Source of the DNA: an uncultured Bacilli bacterium | GTDB taxonomy: Bacteria > Bacillota_I > Bacilli_A > RF39 > UBA660 | NCBI GenBank assembly: GCA_947629475.1 | Contig: CANRDV010000005.1 | Location: 1-42,835, forward strand | Length of the DNA: 42,835 bases | Direction: 5' to 3' | Shown here: positions 17,342-26,608 of the stretch, one piece after another | Layout: each line of letters starts with the position of its first letter | Numbering within the stretch: the stretch's first letter is position 1 | Made by a program: the position numbers and the translations under genes | Notes under the pieces: generated by a model | Told to the model about the DNA's origin: nothing | Database searches by the model: none | What the model saw: the letters and a program-made list of their open reading frames with translations, nothing else

Positions 17342-17560
17342 GTATTACAATTGTTCATACACTTAAACCTTTGATAAATAAGGATTTTAACTTTAAAAAG
17401 GCTTAATTGTAATACGGAAAAGCTCGATTTGTATTACATTTCGCAAGTGCGAAATAGGTTCTGGTGCAGCAAAAAGCCTCCTAAAACCTTGATTTTAAAG
17501 GATTTTGGTTGGCTGGTGGTGCATTCACATATCCTGTTGTTATTTTTTCACTATATTTTT
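17342..17560 (+). other. Origin of transfer (oriT)
   Basis: The noncoding gap before the mobilization genes holds typical oriT structure. GTATTACAATT (17342-17352) and AATTGTAATAC (17405-17415) form a perfect 11-base inverted repeat. A further copy of GTATTACA lies at 17431-17438. ATTTCGCA-AG-TGCGAAAT (17438-17455) is a perfect 8-base palindrome. TTCACATATCCTG (17524-17536) matches the RP4-type nic region (consensus YATCCTG|Y), placing nicking between 17536 and 17537. The relaxase at 18156 looks P-type, consistent with this nic family. Confidence 0.82.
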
Positions 17561-17584
17561 GCTCTTGAAAGGGGTGTTTATAGA

Positions 17585-17902
17585 ATGGAAAGTTTTAGAT
17601 TAAATGATAGTGATTTGAAATTATTAGAAAGGTATATGAAAGAAAATAATCTTTCAAATAAATCAGAGGCTATCAGAGAAATAATTAGAAAAAGTGTTAG
17701 TGAGAATGATTTAAATAATTTTATTTATGATATTAATATGAAAGTTAATAGATTAATTCATAATCAGTTTTTAACAAAAAAATTAGTTGAACAATTTTTT
17801 GTAAATATGGGATTTAAGAAAAATTTAGATACGGAATCAAATGAGTGTTTGAAAAAATTTTTTGAAAAATATAATTCATATGGAAATAAATTTTTAGGTT
17901 AA
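17585..17902 (+). CDS. Ribbon-helix-helix mobilization accessory protein
   Basis: 105 residues from ATG 17585, with GAAAGGGG upstream; the longer upstream frame runs through oriT and is not used. Residues 3-40 (SFRLNDSDLKLLERYMKENN, then SEAIREIIRK) are a clear ribbon-helix-helix domain; the rest is helical. Such proteins (MobC/CopG type) bind oriT repeats and assist the relaxase. Position immediately downstream of nic supports this. Confidence 0.75.
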   Translation: MESFRLNDSDLKLLERYMKENNLSNKSEAIREIIRKSVSENDLNNFIYDINMKVNRLIHNQFLTKKLVEQFFVNMGFKKNLDTESNECLKKFFEKYNSYGNKFLG

Positions 17903-17907
17903 ACTTT

Positions 17908-18141
17908 ATGAATAGTGAAATAAAAAATTTTAAAAGAAGAAGTATAAGTCTTCCAACGGAACTTGATGAAATAATTCAATACCAAACAAAAAAGATGAAG
18001 CTAAATTATGTTAATGATATGATTATAGAACTTTTAGAATTAGGCTTGATGAAAATAAATGATAATGAAGAAATTAAAATTCAAAATGAAGAAATAATTT
18101 CAAAGTTAAATTTAATTTATCAAGAAGTTTTAAAAAAATAA
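17908..18141 (+). CDS. Second ribbon-helix-helix protein
   Basis: 77 residues, six bases after the previous gene. The N-terminus RRSISLPTELDEIIQYQTKK is a typical beta strand plus helix of a ribbon-helix-helix fold. A helical tail follows. Probably another oriT-binding accessory or autoregulator of the mobilization genes. Confidence 0.65.
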   Translation: MNSEIKNFKRRSISLPTELDEIIQYQTKKMKLNYVNDMIIELLELGLMKINDNEEIKIQNEEIISKLNLIYQEVLKK

Positions 18142-18155
18142 TTTAAGTAGGAAGT

Positions 18156-19589
18156 ATGAACTCTAAGATAGTATTTATTGAGCATCCTTACTTTGCTGTG
18201 AATAACCCAGATAATAATTTAAAAATATATTTGAAAAATAGAAGAACTGATAAATGGTATTCTATAAATTGTAAAAACAGACAAGAATATAGAAAAGAAT
18301 TAAACAAATACGTATTAGGATTCTATGACTATAGTAGAAATGAAAAGAAGGCACATACTTCTATGATTGAATATTTTATGGGTTCAAAAAAATCAGAAGA
18401 TATTATGGAAAGAAATAAAATGCGAAGAGAAGAAATGGCAATGTTAAAAGATGGAACTTTTATAAAGGATGATATGGTTGAAGATATGAAGAAAAGTTGG
18501 AGTGAGTATATAGAAGAATCTAATGTTGAACTTACTGTTTTATCATTATATCAGGATTATGTTGATGAGAATATTAATATTAAAGATTTACAAAAAGAAA
18601 TTGCAACTAGTATACTTCCAAAATTTTTTAAATATTGTGGGTACACAGATCCTCAAAAAAATTTAGAATGGATTGTTTCTTTACATAACGATAGAGAAAA
18701 TAATTATCATTTCCATATTGCTTGGGTAGAAAAAAATAAAAGTTATTGCTATAGAAATAATAAATTAGGTTTTAAACGAAGATTAAAGTTGACAGAAAAT
18801 GAAAACAATTTTTTCAAAAGACAAGTTTCTTTAGCAATTGAAAGAAATAAATTATACAAACCAGCACTAATAAAAATAAATAAAGATTTAGAAGATTTGC
18901 AAAGTTATTTTAGTCCTAAGGATAAAAACTTTACTTTAAAAAATATTTCTGAATTAGATTTAGAAGAAGATATTGTTAGATTAGGATTTTTATTATCTAA
19001 GGTTAGAGATATTTCTAAAAAATATATAAAATATAATTCTTTACCTAAAAATGAAATTGGTAATGAAATTAGAAAACTTACAAAGGAAATTAAAGGTAAA
19101 TTATTCGATTCAAGTAGTAATTTACAATTATCTGAAAAAGAGGTTAATAAAAGTATAGATGAATTAAATGATATTTTTATAGATATAGATAAAAGAAATA
19201 ATATATCTAATGTTGGCTTTCAAAGTGCTTTTGATAATGCTATGATAAAAAGTAAATTAGAAAAACTAGATAATTATATTTTAAATTCAATAGTAAATCA
19301 TGCACTATATAATTATGATAACGATAAAAAAACAAACAATAACAAAATTACTTTAAATGATGTAATTAGTGAAGTAGCAATTGTTATTTATAAAAAGAAA
19401 AAGAATAAGCTGTATTCTTTGGATAGAAAAAGATTTAAAAAGGGAGTTTTAAAAAATTATTTTATTTCTGGAACATATGAAAATTTTGATATGCTTTCAA
19501 ATGCTTTAAGAAGGTTATCTGAATCTTCTTTAAAGGCAGTTGATGAGTTCTATGAAATGTTTGAGGAGGAAAATGAATATGAAAAATAG
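18156..19589 (+). CDS. MobL/MobP-type relaxase
   Basis: 477 residues. The metal-binding histidine motif of relaxases is visible as NNYHFHIAWVEKN near residue 183 (HxH). Upstream regions (SMIEYFMGSKKSED, and a Tyr in FYDYSRNEKKAHTSMIEYF) fit the Firmicutes MobL group related to MobP. The C-terminal half is helical, with no helicase or primase domain. It would nick at 17536, stay bound to the 5' end and lead the strand into the recipient. Start ATG 18156 lies after TAAGTAGGAAGT, a weak site. Confidence 0.82.
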   Translation: MNSKIVFIEHPYFAVNNPDNNLKIYLKNRRTDKWYSINCKNRQEYRKELNKYVLGFYDYSRNEKKAHTSMIEYFMGSKKSEDIMERNKMRREEMAMLKDGTFIKDDMVEDMKKSWSEYIEESNVELTVLSLYQDYVDENINIKDLQKEIATSILPKFFKYCGYTDPQKNLEWIVSLHNDRENNYHFHIAWVEKNKSYCYRNNKLGFKRRLKLTENENNFFKRQVSLAIERNKLYKPALIKINKDLEDLQSYFSPKDKNFTLKNISELDLEEDIVRLGFLLSKVRDISKKYIKYNSLPKNEIGNEIRKLTKEIKGKLFDSSSNLQLSEKEVNKSIDELNDIFIDIDKRNNISNVGFQSAFDNAMIKSKLEKLDNYILNSIVNHALYNYDNDKKTNNNKITLNDVISEVAIVIYKKKKNKLYSLDRKRFKKGVLKNYFISGTYENFDMLSNALRRLSESSLKAVDEFYEMFEEENEYEK

Positions 19590-19597
19590 GAGGAGCT

Positions 19598-19744
19598 ATG
19601 AAAGTTTTAATAGTAATTGGAATAATAGTAATGGTATTTATTTCATTATTTGTGTTTAGTGCTTTTATTATTTCTGGTGAGGAATACGAAATAGAAGAAC
19701 ACAAAGAAATGATTAATGATGATGAAATAAAAAAAGGAGAATGA
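19598..19744 (+). CDS. 48-residue membrane protein
   Basis: A small gene with strong AGGAGGAG upstream (about 19588-19595); ATG 19598, TGA 19742-19744. Residues 2-26 form one transmembrane helix (VLIVIGIIVMVFISLFVFS), followed by an acidic cytoplasmic-like tail. It has its own ribosome binding site and fits between the relaxase and the next gene, so it is probably real. Function unknown. Confidence 0.6.
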   Translation: MKVLIVIGIIVMVFISLFVFSAFIISGEEYEIEEHKEMINDDEIKKGE

Positions 19745-19747
19745 TAA

Positions 19748-21544
19748 GTGAGTATATTACAAGATTATGAAAGAATTAGAGAAAGTATTGGATATGAAAA
19801 ATTTGATGCAATTGATGAGTATTTGAAAGAAATTTGTAAACAAGAAAATATTGATAAATATTATAAAGAGGTAAATAAAATCGATGCTTCTATATCTAAT
19901 TATAATGATGAAATGATTAAATTAAAAAGTAAATATAATGTTATTTTCTTAGATGATGTTTTATATAAAAATAATGAATGGGAAAATTTTAATATTTGGT
20001 ATAGTGAAAAGTATTTACATAATAAAATAGAAATATTAGATGTTTGGACTACAGATAATGATGATGATATACGTTGTAATGCAATCTTATCCAAAAATGG
20101 AAAGAGGGTTGCAAATATTATAGTTGATAGTGATGAACCTGAACTTAGATATTTAATTGGTAATAAGGATTCAGATATGAATGAAGAATTTGTAAGAAAA
20201 GCCTTTAAAAGTATGATAAATAATGACTTTGATTTTTATTTAGATTTGCCTAAGATCTCTGATGTTTCAAAATTATTAAAGGAAATCTATGATATTGTTT
20301 GTGAATCTGATAGTGATATGTGTTATATAACGGAAGAAGATTGGAATGATGATTATTCTGATGTATATACGGATGAAGATTTTGAAAATTTAAAATTAGA
20401 AATAAAAAAATTGGGATTAGAAAATGTTATTAGTATAAATGATGGAGAATATAAAATACTTGGTTATACAGATTTACAGACTAAGTTTAATGATAATCGT
20501 AATTTACGTAATTATATTATTAAAAATATGTATATAGTATCAACAGGAGGAAATGTTTTTAATTATTATGGGGAATTAGAAAGTGGCGAATGGTATTTAC
20601 ATTCTGATTTAAGTGATTCAATTGTAATCTATGATAAAAATCCTTTTTCCAAAGACAATGATGATAGCCTTGAATGGCATGAACAACATTTAATAGAGGA
20701 ATTGGATAATTCATCTTCAAAGGATTTATTTAAAAAAATGGATTCACTTGTAAATAATATTGAAAAAGAACCTTTTTACAATAAACTATATCATGAACAT
20801 TTAAACAATATGATTGAACAAAAAGACATGGATAAAGAATCTAATATTGAAAGTGAAGATGATTTGAATTTTAAAGATGAGTTTAATCAAAACCTTCTTG
20901 AACTTCAAAATAAATTTCAAGAAAGTATATCTTTATGTGAAATTGCTAGTAAAGGTTCAGATGATGAAATTACGGAAGCAGTAATAAATTTAATTGATGC
21001 AAAAAATAAATACTTAAATGAAAGAGAGAGAGTATTAAAAAAATATAATATAAATATAAGCACTTGGGAAGAAAAAGAAAATTTAGGAATACACTATGAA
21101 ATTAGTTGTAAAAATGATGGCAAGATTTTATATGATGGTTACAATTATGTTGAAAAGCCAAATAAATATACAAAAAACTATCTTCTAAAGGATGTTTTAG
21201 ATTCTGATATAACAAATAGATTTAACATTAATGATGTGTCAAAAGAAGTTAAATATTTTGTTGATCAAGTTTTAGCAACCGAAACAGAAGGAGCTTATAG
21301 AATTTACGAAGATGATTTAATAGATGCTTGGGATATTGATGAAAATGATTTAGTTAAGAAAATTGAAACAATTGAAAAGGAATTAAAATGTTTAAATTTG
21401 GAAAATTATGTAGATATTAATTTTTTAGATACATATCCTAAAAGATTAGATTATATTGATGTAGATGATAGTATTATAGTAGAATTTAATTTTGCAAATA
21501 GTAATTCTAAGGAAAATGAAAGAGTAGAGGAAAATGAATTATGA
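19748..21544 (+). CDS. Large acidic unrecognised protein
   Basis: 598 residues starting at GTG 19748, with AAAAAAGGAG upstream. Very rich in Asp/Glu and Asn, with no membrane segment. An internal module appears twice: DEDFENLKLEIKKLGLENVI near residues 205-235 and ENDLVKKIETIEKELKCLNL near 530-555. A similar module occurs in the protein at 13580-14562. It opens the acidic gene cluster on the leading side of oriT. A DNA-mimic or anti-defence role is possible but unproven. Confidence 0.55.
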   Translation: MSILQDYERIRESIGYEKFDAIDEYLKEICKQENIDKYYKEVNKIDASISNYNDEMIKLKSKYNVIFLDDVLYKNNEWENFNIWYSEKYLHNKIEILDVWTTDNDDDIRCNAILSKNGKRVANIIVDSDEPELRYLIGNKDSDMNEEFVRKAFKSMINNDFDFYLDLPKISDVSKLLKEIYDIVCESDSDMCYITEEDWNDDYSDVYTDEDFENLKLEIKKLGLENVISINDGEYKILGYTDLQTKFNDNRNLRNYIIKNMYIVSTGGNVFNYYGELESGEWYLHSDLSDSIVIYDKNPFSKDNDDSLEWHEQHLIEELDNSSSKDLFKKMDSLVNNIEKEPFYNKLYHEHLNNMIEQKDMDKESNIESEDDLNFKDEFNQNLLELQNKFQESISLCEIASKGSDDEITEAVINLIDAKNKYLNERERVLKKYNINISTWEEKENLGIHYEISCKNDGKILYDGYNYVEKPNKYTKNYLLKDVLDSDITNRFNINDVSKEVKYFVDQVLATETEGAYRIYEDDLIDAWDIDENDLVKKIETIEKELKCLNLENYVDINFLDTYPKRLDYIDVDDSIIVEFNFANSNSKENERVEENEL

Positions 21545-22236
21545 ACAAAATGAAAGAGGAAAAATATGAAAGTTTGAATACAGCAGTTGCTGATATTATA
21601 GATAAAAGAGGTCAAATTATATTAGTCAAATTAGATATTTATAATGATGACAAATATATTGATACTTATGATATTGAATTAGATTTAAAGAAAATGAATT
21701 TAAATCAAAAAATGTCGTATGAGTTTACATTAGCAAAAGATTTAAACAGAGTTTTTTTAAGATATTATTATAATTACAAAAAGCTACCAACATCTAAATA
21801 TATTAAAAGAAAAATGGAAGAAAAGAATTATCTTTTAATTAGTTTTCCTGCATTTGAAATTTTGAAGGATAAAACAGAAACTTTTAATTCCTTATGTGGA
21901 GATTGGGATTTCAGAAATATTGATATGCTTGATTCTCATTTAGCTGGAATAACAATTAAGAGTGATAATACAATTCATTTAGATTGTGAAATTTATTCAG
22001 CAGATTTAGATGAGTATTATTTTTGTTCTGGAGGAAATATAAAAAGTAAAAAATTAGTTGAAACTTTTAAAAAGTTAGATTTGAAAGAGAGAACAGATGT
22101 ACTTGATTTTATATCAGAACTAAATGATAAAATAAATTGGAAAGATGTAGATAGAAAACTATATAATTTAGTTGAAAAAAATCGAAAAAAAGTTATGAAT
22201 CAAGATGAGGAGGAAGAATATGATGTATCGTTATAA
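21541..22236 (+). CDS. Acidic unrecognised protein
   Basis: 231 residues; ATG overlaps the previous stop (ATGA). The N-terminus has a beta-rich pattern (IILVKLDIYNDDKYIDTYDI), and the middle contains Trp/Asp-rich CGDWDFRNIDMLDSHLAG. The end is acidic (NQDEEEEYDVSL). No family recognised; part of the translationally coupled cluster. Confidence 0.55.
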   Translation: MNKMKEEKYESLNTAVADIIDKRGQIILVKLDIYNDDKYIDTYDIELDLKKMNLNQKMSYEFTLAKDLNRVFLRYYYNYKKLPTSKYIKRKMEEKNYLLISFPAFEILKDKTETFNSLCGDWDFRNIDMLDSHLAGITIKSDNTIHLDCEIYSADLDEYYFCSGGNIKSKKLVETFKKLDLKERTDVLDFISELNDKINWKDVDRKLYNLVEKNRKKVMNQDEEEEYDVSL

Positions 22237-22263
22237 TAAAAATTATAGAAAGGAGATTATTTA

Positions 22264-22668
22264 ATGTTTAATGATGAATCAAGAGTTAGAATAATTACAT
22301 CATTAAAGGGATTTGATTTATTAAAAAAATATGTAGAAGAACATATTGATACCACTAAAGGTATAAATTTACTTGATGACTTAGATTGTGATTTTCCTAA
22401 TAGTAAATTTCATTATTTTGGATGGAATTTTTTAGAATGGGGTAATTATAATTATAGTTCAAAAATTATTTTAGATGGTCTAGATTATTTAAGAGAAAAC
22501 GATTTATCTTATAGATGGGTTAGACTTGGATATGAAATTGGGGATGGTGAAGAAGATTTTTTTGATGGGTCGGAAGAGGATGATTTGGAAGGTATACAAG
22601 TAACTATAACATTTGAAGATGATGACTATGAAATGTGGGATGAGATTGAGAGAGATAGATTACTCTAA
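22264..22668 (+). CDS. Highly acidic small protein
   Basis: 134 residues with AAAGGAG upstream. The second half is extremely acidic, for example GDGEEDFFDGSEEDDLEG and FEDDDYEMWDEIERD, with many aromatics. That composition is common in DNA-mimic inhibitors of restriction enzymes, but no homology is claimed. Its own ribosome binding site suggests independent dosage. Confidence 0.55.
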   Translation: MFNDESRVRIITSLKGFDLLKKYVEEHIDTTKGINLLDDLDCDFPNSKFHYFGWNFLEWGNYNYSSKIILDGLDYLRENDLSYRWVRLGYEIGDGEEDFFDGSEEDDLEGIQVTITFEDDDYEMWDEIERDRLL

Positions 22669-22712
22669 AAAAAGTGATATGAAAATTATAATGTAATACG
22701 GAGGTAAATTAA

Positions 22713-23519
22713 ATGAAAAAAATATATGTAAATAAGATAACAATTGAAAAGGATGGTGTTTATATATCGTATCATAAAACATCTGATTTTAAACCATATC
22801 GTTCTGTAAAAATAAATTATTTGACAAATATTTATATAAAAGATGGACAAAAAGGTTTAGATAGAGAAATACTTAGTGCGATGTTTGAAGTTGCAGATTT
22901 AAGAGGCGATCATCCAAGTATAAAAAGATATTTATATGCTTATAATTCTGAATATAAAATTAATTTATATAAAGAATTAGCTGATAAGCTACATTACTAT
23001 TATGTGAATTTAAATGAAAATGATAAAGCAAAATTATTATCCCATGATGATATGGAAATTGTTAATTATTTTGCCCATAAAAAATATTTAGAATCAGTAA
23101 TGTGTGATAAACTAACAATAAAATGTGATGAGTATGATTTGATAAATAAGATGATAGAAGAAAATAAAGATGATAAATCTTTTTCTTATTATGAAAAAAT
23201 CATTAATAATATAATAGAAGTTTCAGATGATTATGATGTTAAATTTCATAGAGATTGTCCTTTTGATGGTTTTGGCTCTGATGAAGAATCAAAAAAATTT
23301 GGAATGTGTAGTTTTTCTGAATTTTTTAAAGAAATTTTAGAAAAAAATAATATAGAGATAGAAGACATTTCGACAAGAGAAAAATCAGCTGGTAAATATA
23401 TAGTTACCATTGATAATAATCATGAATTTGAAATAAATGCTTGGGAAAAGTTAGATAATGTCTTTGATGATGTCGAGTCAATGATAAATGTAATAAAAGA
23501 TAAAAATTTAGAAATATAG
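22713..23519 (+). CDS. Acidic unrecognised protein
   Basis: 268 residues with ACGGAGGT upstream. Mixed alpha/beta, rich in Asp, Glu, Tyr and Lys. It contains HRDCPFDGFGSDEESKKFGM and a C-terminal pattern DNVFDDVESMINVIKD. No catalytic or membrane motif is seen. Confidence 0.55.
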   Translation: MKKIYVNKITIEKDGVYISYHKTSDFKPYRSVKINYLTNIYIKDGQKGLDREILSAMFEVADLRGDHPSIKRYLYAYNSEYKINLYKELADKLHYYYVNLNENDKAKLLSHDDMEIVNYFAHKKYLESVMCDKLTIKCDEYDLINKMIEENKDDKSFSYYEKIINNIIEVSDDYDVKFHRDCPFDGFGSDEESKKFGMCSFSEFFKEILEKNNIEIEDISTREKSAGKYIVTIDNNHEFEINAWEKLDNVFDDVESMINVIKDKNLEI

Positions 23520-23533
23520 GAACGAAGAATTGT

Positions 23534-24406
23534 ATGAGTGATAAAGAAATTTTAGCTGAATTAAAAAAATCTTATGAATATTTATATGATATTAGAGAAA
23601 ATGGATGCTGTGATCATTGTGCTGGTCAATTAAATAGAGAAATGATTGATATGTTAAATATTGCTAAAGAAAATATTGAAGATATTTATTTTAAATTTTA
23701 TCAAACGTTAAATAAAGAAGATTTAAGAGTAAAACAATTAGAAGATGATGAAAAAGTATATATTTCTAGTAGTGTTGATGGTGATTATGAAGTTGGAGAA
23801 GATTTATATAATATGACTTGTAAGGAAGCTAATTATTATTGGTATGATGATTATGATTTTATAGATTCAACTATAGATGATGATAAAAAATATTATGCAA
23901 ACTTATGGATAACAGAAAATGATAGAAAACAAGGATATGTTACTAAATATTATAAAGATTTTGTTAATTTAAAAGATGCCATTGAAGAATTGAGAACATA
24001 TTTTTATGATGGTAATTGTGTATGTGTTGAAATATATGATTCTGATGATATATTACAATATAATTGCGATAAAAATTCAGAAGAATTTTATTTTAATAAT
24101 TTAAAAATTGTAAAAGTCGATGAATCTATTATAAATGAGTATTTAGATTATTGGCTAAAATATAATAAAACGAAATTAAATAATAGTTTTAATAATAATG
24201 ATGATAATTATTTGGAATATGCAGAAAAAAAGGATAAGTTCTTTTTAAAAGAAAATTTACTATATTGTAAGGAACAAGATAAATATATTGCAGTAGATAA
24301 TAGTAGTAATGATTTTTGGATGGAAGAATTTGATAATGAAGAAAGTACATTTAACTGGCTTATTGGAATTGAAAAAGAAAAAGAATTAGGACAGGAGATG
24401 ATTTAA
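23534..24406 (+). CDS. Acidic protein with N-terminal cysteine cluster
   Basis: 290 residues. The N-terminal helix pair carries GCCDHCAGQLNRE, a CCxxC cluster that could bind metal. The centre is very Asp/Tyr-rich (YYWYDDYDFIDSTIDDDKKY). The C-terminus repeats Trp/Asp/Glu-rich text (FWMEEFDNEESTFNWLIG). The start codon of the next gene overlaps its stop. No family recognised. Confidence 0.55.
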   Translation: MSDKEILAELKKSYEYLYDIRENGCCDHCAGQLNREMIDMLNIAKENIEDIYFKFYQTLNKEDLRVKQLEDDEKVYISSSVDGDYEVGEDLYNMTCKEANYYWYDDYDFIDSTIDDDKKYYANLWITENDRKQGYVTKYYKDFVNLKDAIEELRTYFYDGNCVCVEIYDSDDILQYNCDKNSEEFYFNNLKIVKVDESIINEYLDYWLKYNKTKLNNSFNNNDDNYLEYAEKKDKFFLKENLLYCKEQDKYIAVDNSSNDFWMEEFDNEESTFNWLIGIEKEKELGQEMI

Positions 24407-24723
24407 TGAAAGAATATGATAGTTTTATAGATGAAAATAGTGATATATTAGATTTTATTGTTGAAAATGAATTAACTAAAAAATTAGACTTTGCTGATGC
24501 CGATGCTAAATTGAAATCTCGAAGAGATGGTAATATGTATTTACATTCATACCGGTATTCAACAGTATATAATACCTTAAAAAAGAATATACATATTGAA
24601 GGTTTTGAATATGGAAAAACAGCAATTGCCATTGTTGGGTTATTAGAAAATGAATATGATAAAACAATTTCTGATTTAGTTGAAGATAGTATATATAAAA
24701 AAGATATGGAAATGAGTTATTAA
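24406..24723 (+). CDS. Small unrecognised protein
   Basis: 105 residues, starting in a TAATG overlap with the previous gene. It contains DFADADAKLKSRRDGNMYLH, a more basic centre than its neighbours. No domain recognised. Confidence 0.5.
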   Translation: MKEYDSFIDENSDILDFIVENELTKKLDFADADAKLKSRRDGNMYLHSYRYSTVYNTLKKNIHIEGFEYGKTAIAIVGLLENEYDKTISDLVEDSIYKKDMEMSY

Positions 24724-24739
24724 AATAAAGGAGTTTTAT

Positions 24740-25699
24740 ATGATATGTAAAGGAAAAATTGAAAAATTAGATAATATTGTAGTAAGCGATCCATATTATG
24801 ATAAAGATGTTTGGTGTAGATATGAAAGAGAAAAATTAAATGAAAAGAATTGGCTGGCTACAATTGAGTTAAATGAAAAAGAGGAAGAAATAGATGGCTT
24901 TAAATATAATTATATAGATTTATGTATTTTACTTTCAAAAAATGAATCTTCATTTAAAGTGGATAGAAAAGAGGATTTATTTTATTTAAATGATTTTGAA
25001 ACAAAAAAAACTGAAATTGGTATGGACACAGCTTCTATAGCTTTAGGTATTAATGAAAATGCAAATATGATAAATGATTCACAGAGCAATTATAAATTGC
25101 AATCTTATTGTTCATTACGAACAGGTGAGGATGGAACATTTGGAGAGGTAACAGAATATAACAAAAATGGTAAATTAAAATGCCTTTGTATAAAAGGAAC
25201 ATTTGATTCTGATGTTCTAACACAAAATGAAGTTTTGGATTATATAATAAAACAATTTGATATAGTAGATTTAGAAATAGATTCAGTTGATTTAAATGAA
25301 AAAAATAGAATTTATAAGAATGGGAGTTCAGTCGAATTAAAAAAGTTTTCAATAAATAATAATGTAGGTGGTACTACAATAATAAGAAATTCAAATTATG
25401 AAAGTGAATTAGATGGTATAAAATTAACAATTGTAGATACTGATGGAAAAGAAAAAAATACTATAATAAAATCTACTGATACCTTAGTTAATAGTCCAAT
25501 TATTGTTCAAGTTAAGAGTAATTTATATGATTATGAAACTGGTTTTCATTATAAGGGAGAAATTATAAATGATGATTTAATAAAAGAATTAAAAGAGCTA
25601 AAAATTATAAATACAGAAAAGCCGATAATATCGTTTTCAGAATTTGATGTTGAAAAAGTTATAGATGATGATTTAGATAAGGAAAGTATGGAATTATGA
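24740..25699 (+). CDS. Unrecognised protein with DP-x-Y N-terminal motif
   Basis: 319 residues with AAGGAG upstream. The N-terminus (KIEKLDNIVVSDPYYDKDVW, later GMDTASIALGIN and LRTGEDGTFGEV) resembles the conserved 'vvsDPcY...tDsG' pattern of several phage and plasmid hypothetical families. This resemblance is from memory and weak. The C-terminal half (from about 200) is a second acidic domain. Confidence 0.5.
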   Translation: MICKGKIEKLDNIVVSDPYYDKDVWCRYEREKLNEKNWLATIELNEKEEEIDGFKYNYIDLCILLSKNESSFKVDRKEDLFYLNDFETKKTEIGMDTASIALGINENANMINDSQSNYKLQSYCSLRTGEDGTFGEVTEYNKNGKLKCLCIKGTFDSDVLTQNEVLDYIIKQFDIVDLEIDSVDLNEKNRIYKNGSSVELKKFSINNNVGGTTIIRNSNYESELDGIKLTIVDTDGKEKNTIIKSTDTLVNSPIIVQVKSNLYDYETGFHYKGEIINDDLIKELKELKIINTEKPIISFSEFDVEKVIDDDLDKESMEL

Positions 25700-26595
25700 A
25701 ACTTATAACTAAAGAGATAGAAAATAAATTTAAAGAGTATCCGTTATATAGTCAAGATGAAATGTTAGGTAATGCAAAAGTCATTGTTAAATATTTTAAT
25801 CCGGTTGGAGTTGGAACATGGTTTATTACAGAAGGAAATAAATTGGATAATGGTGATTATGAAATGTTCGGTTATTGTCATTTGGGAGATGATTTAAATG
25901 CTGAATTTGGAACTGTGTTACTATCAGAACTTGAGAATCTTGAATTACCGTATGGATTGAAAATTGAAAGAGATTTATATTTACCAGAAGATTGTAATTT
26001 ACTAGAAGCCTTATATCAAAGTGGAATTACACCCCCAAGTTATATGTTAGAAGATAGTATTGAAGTAGTATGCGATAATGAAAGAATAAAGTTTGTAACA
26101 AAAGATTTGGCTTTGTCTTACTATCATGATTTGTATGAATTATATGATGGAAAAAAAAGTGATAAATATCTCGAATTATATAGATTAATAAAAAACAATG
26201 AATATGAATCAGACATTTTTAGTTATAATGGAGAAATATATACTGATGGTTCTATAGTCGAAAAAAACAAAGATTATACTTATGATGATTATGATAGTGT
26301 GTGGTCTGTAACTATTCCATGTAAGTTATTAGATGATGGTTGGAATTGGCAAAAATTTAAAGATGGTTCTGGCTGTTTGCTTTCTCCTGATGGTGAAGAT
26401 TGTTTGTCATATGATTTGATTGCAAATTGTTATCATTTAACTAACGATTTACATACATATTTTTTTCCATTATCTTATAATAAAGATGGAAAAGATTCTA
26501 GTAAGTTTAATCCATTTGAATATATGGAAAGAGACATGATAGAACGTGGATTATCAAGAGAAAAAGCTAAAGAAAGCGAAGAAATAAATTTATAG
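25696..26595 (+). CDS. DUF2958-like protein with acidic C-terminal extension
   Basis: 299 residues; ATG overlaps the previous stop (ATGA). Residues 1-100 fit DUF2958: KLITKEIENKF, VIVKYFNPVGVGTWFITEG, FGYCHLGDDLNAEFGTVLLS, then LPYGLKIERDLYL. DUF2958 proteins are frequent on conjugative plasmids and ICEs, but their activity is unknown. The C-terminal 180 residues are an extra acidic region rich in Trp/Asp (DDGWNWQKFKDGSGCLLSPD). Confidence 0.72.
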   Translation: MKLITKEIENKFKEYPLYSQDEMLGNAKVIVKYFNPVGVGTWFITEGNKLDNGDYEMFGYCHLGDDLNAEFGTVLLSELENLELPYGLKIERDLYLPEDCNLLEALYQSGITPPSYMLEDSIEVVCDNERIKFVTKDLALSYYHDLYELYDGKKSDKYLELYRLIKNNEYESDIFSYNGEIYTDGSIVEKNKDYTYDDYDSVWSVTIPCKLLDDGWNWQKFKDGSGCLLSPDGEDCLSYDLIANCYHLTNDLHTYFFPLSYNKDGKDSSKFNPFEYMERDMIERGLSREKAKESEEINL

Positions 26596-26608
26596 AAATG
26601 GAGAAATT

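Noticed and set aside
17429-17584. Coding extension of the RHH protein through oriT
   Set aside because: The stretch is built of palindromes and the nic site; ATG 17585 gives a standard RHH start.
22692-22702. TGTAATACGGA, also present at oriT (17408-17418), as a second relaxase site
   Set aside because: No palindrome or nic-like sequence accompanies it, and it overlaps a plain GGAGG ribosome binding site.
24360-24632. Minus-strand 90-codon ORF and other minus-strand ORFs
   Set aside because: They are shadows of coupled + strand genes, have no ribosome binding sites, and give low-complexity translations.
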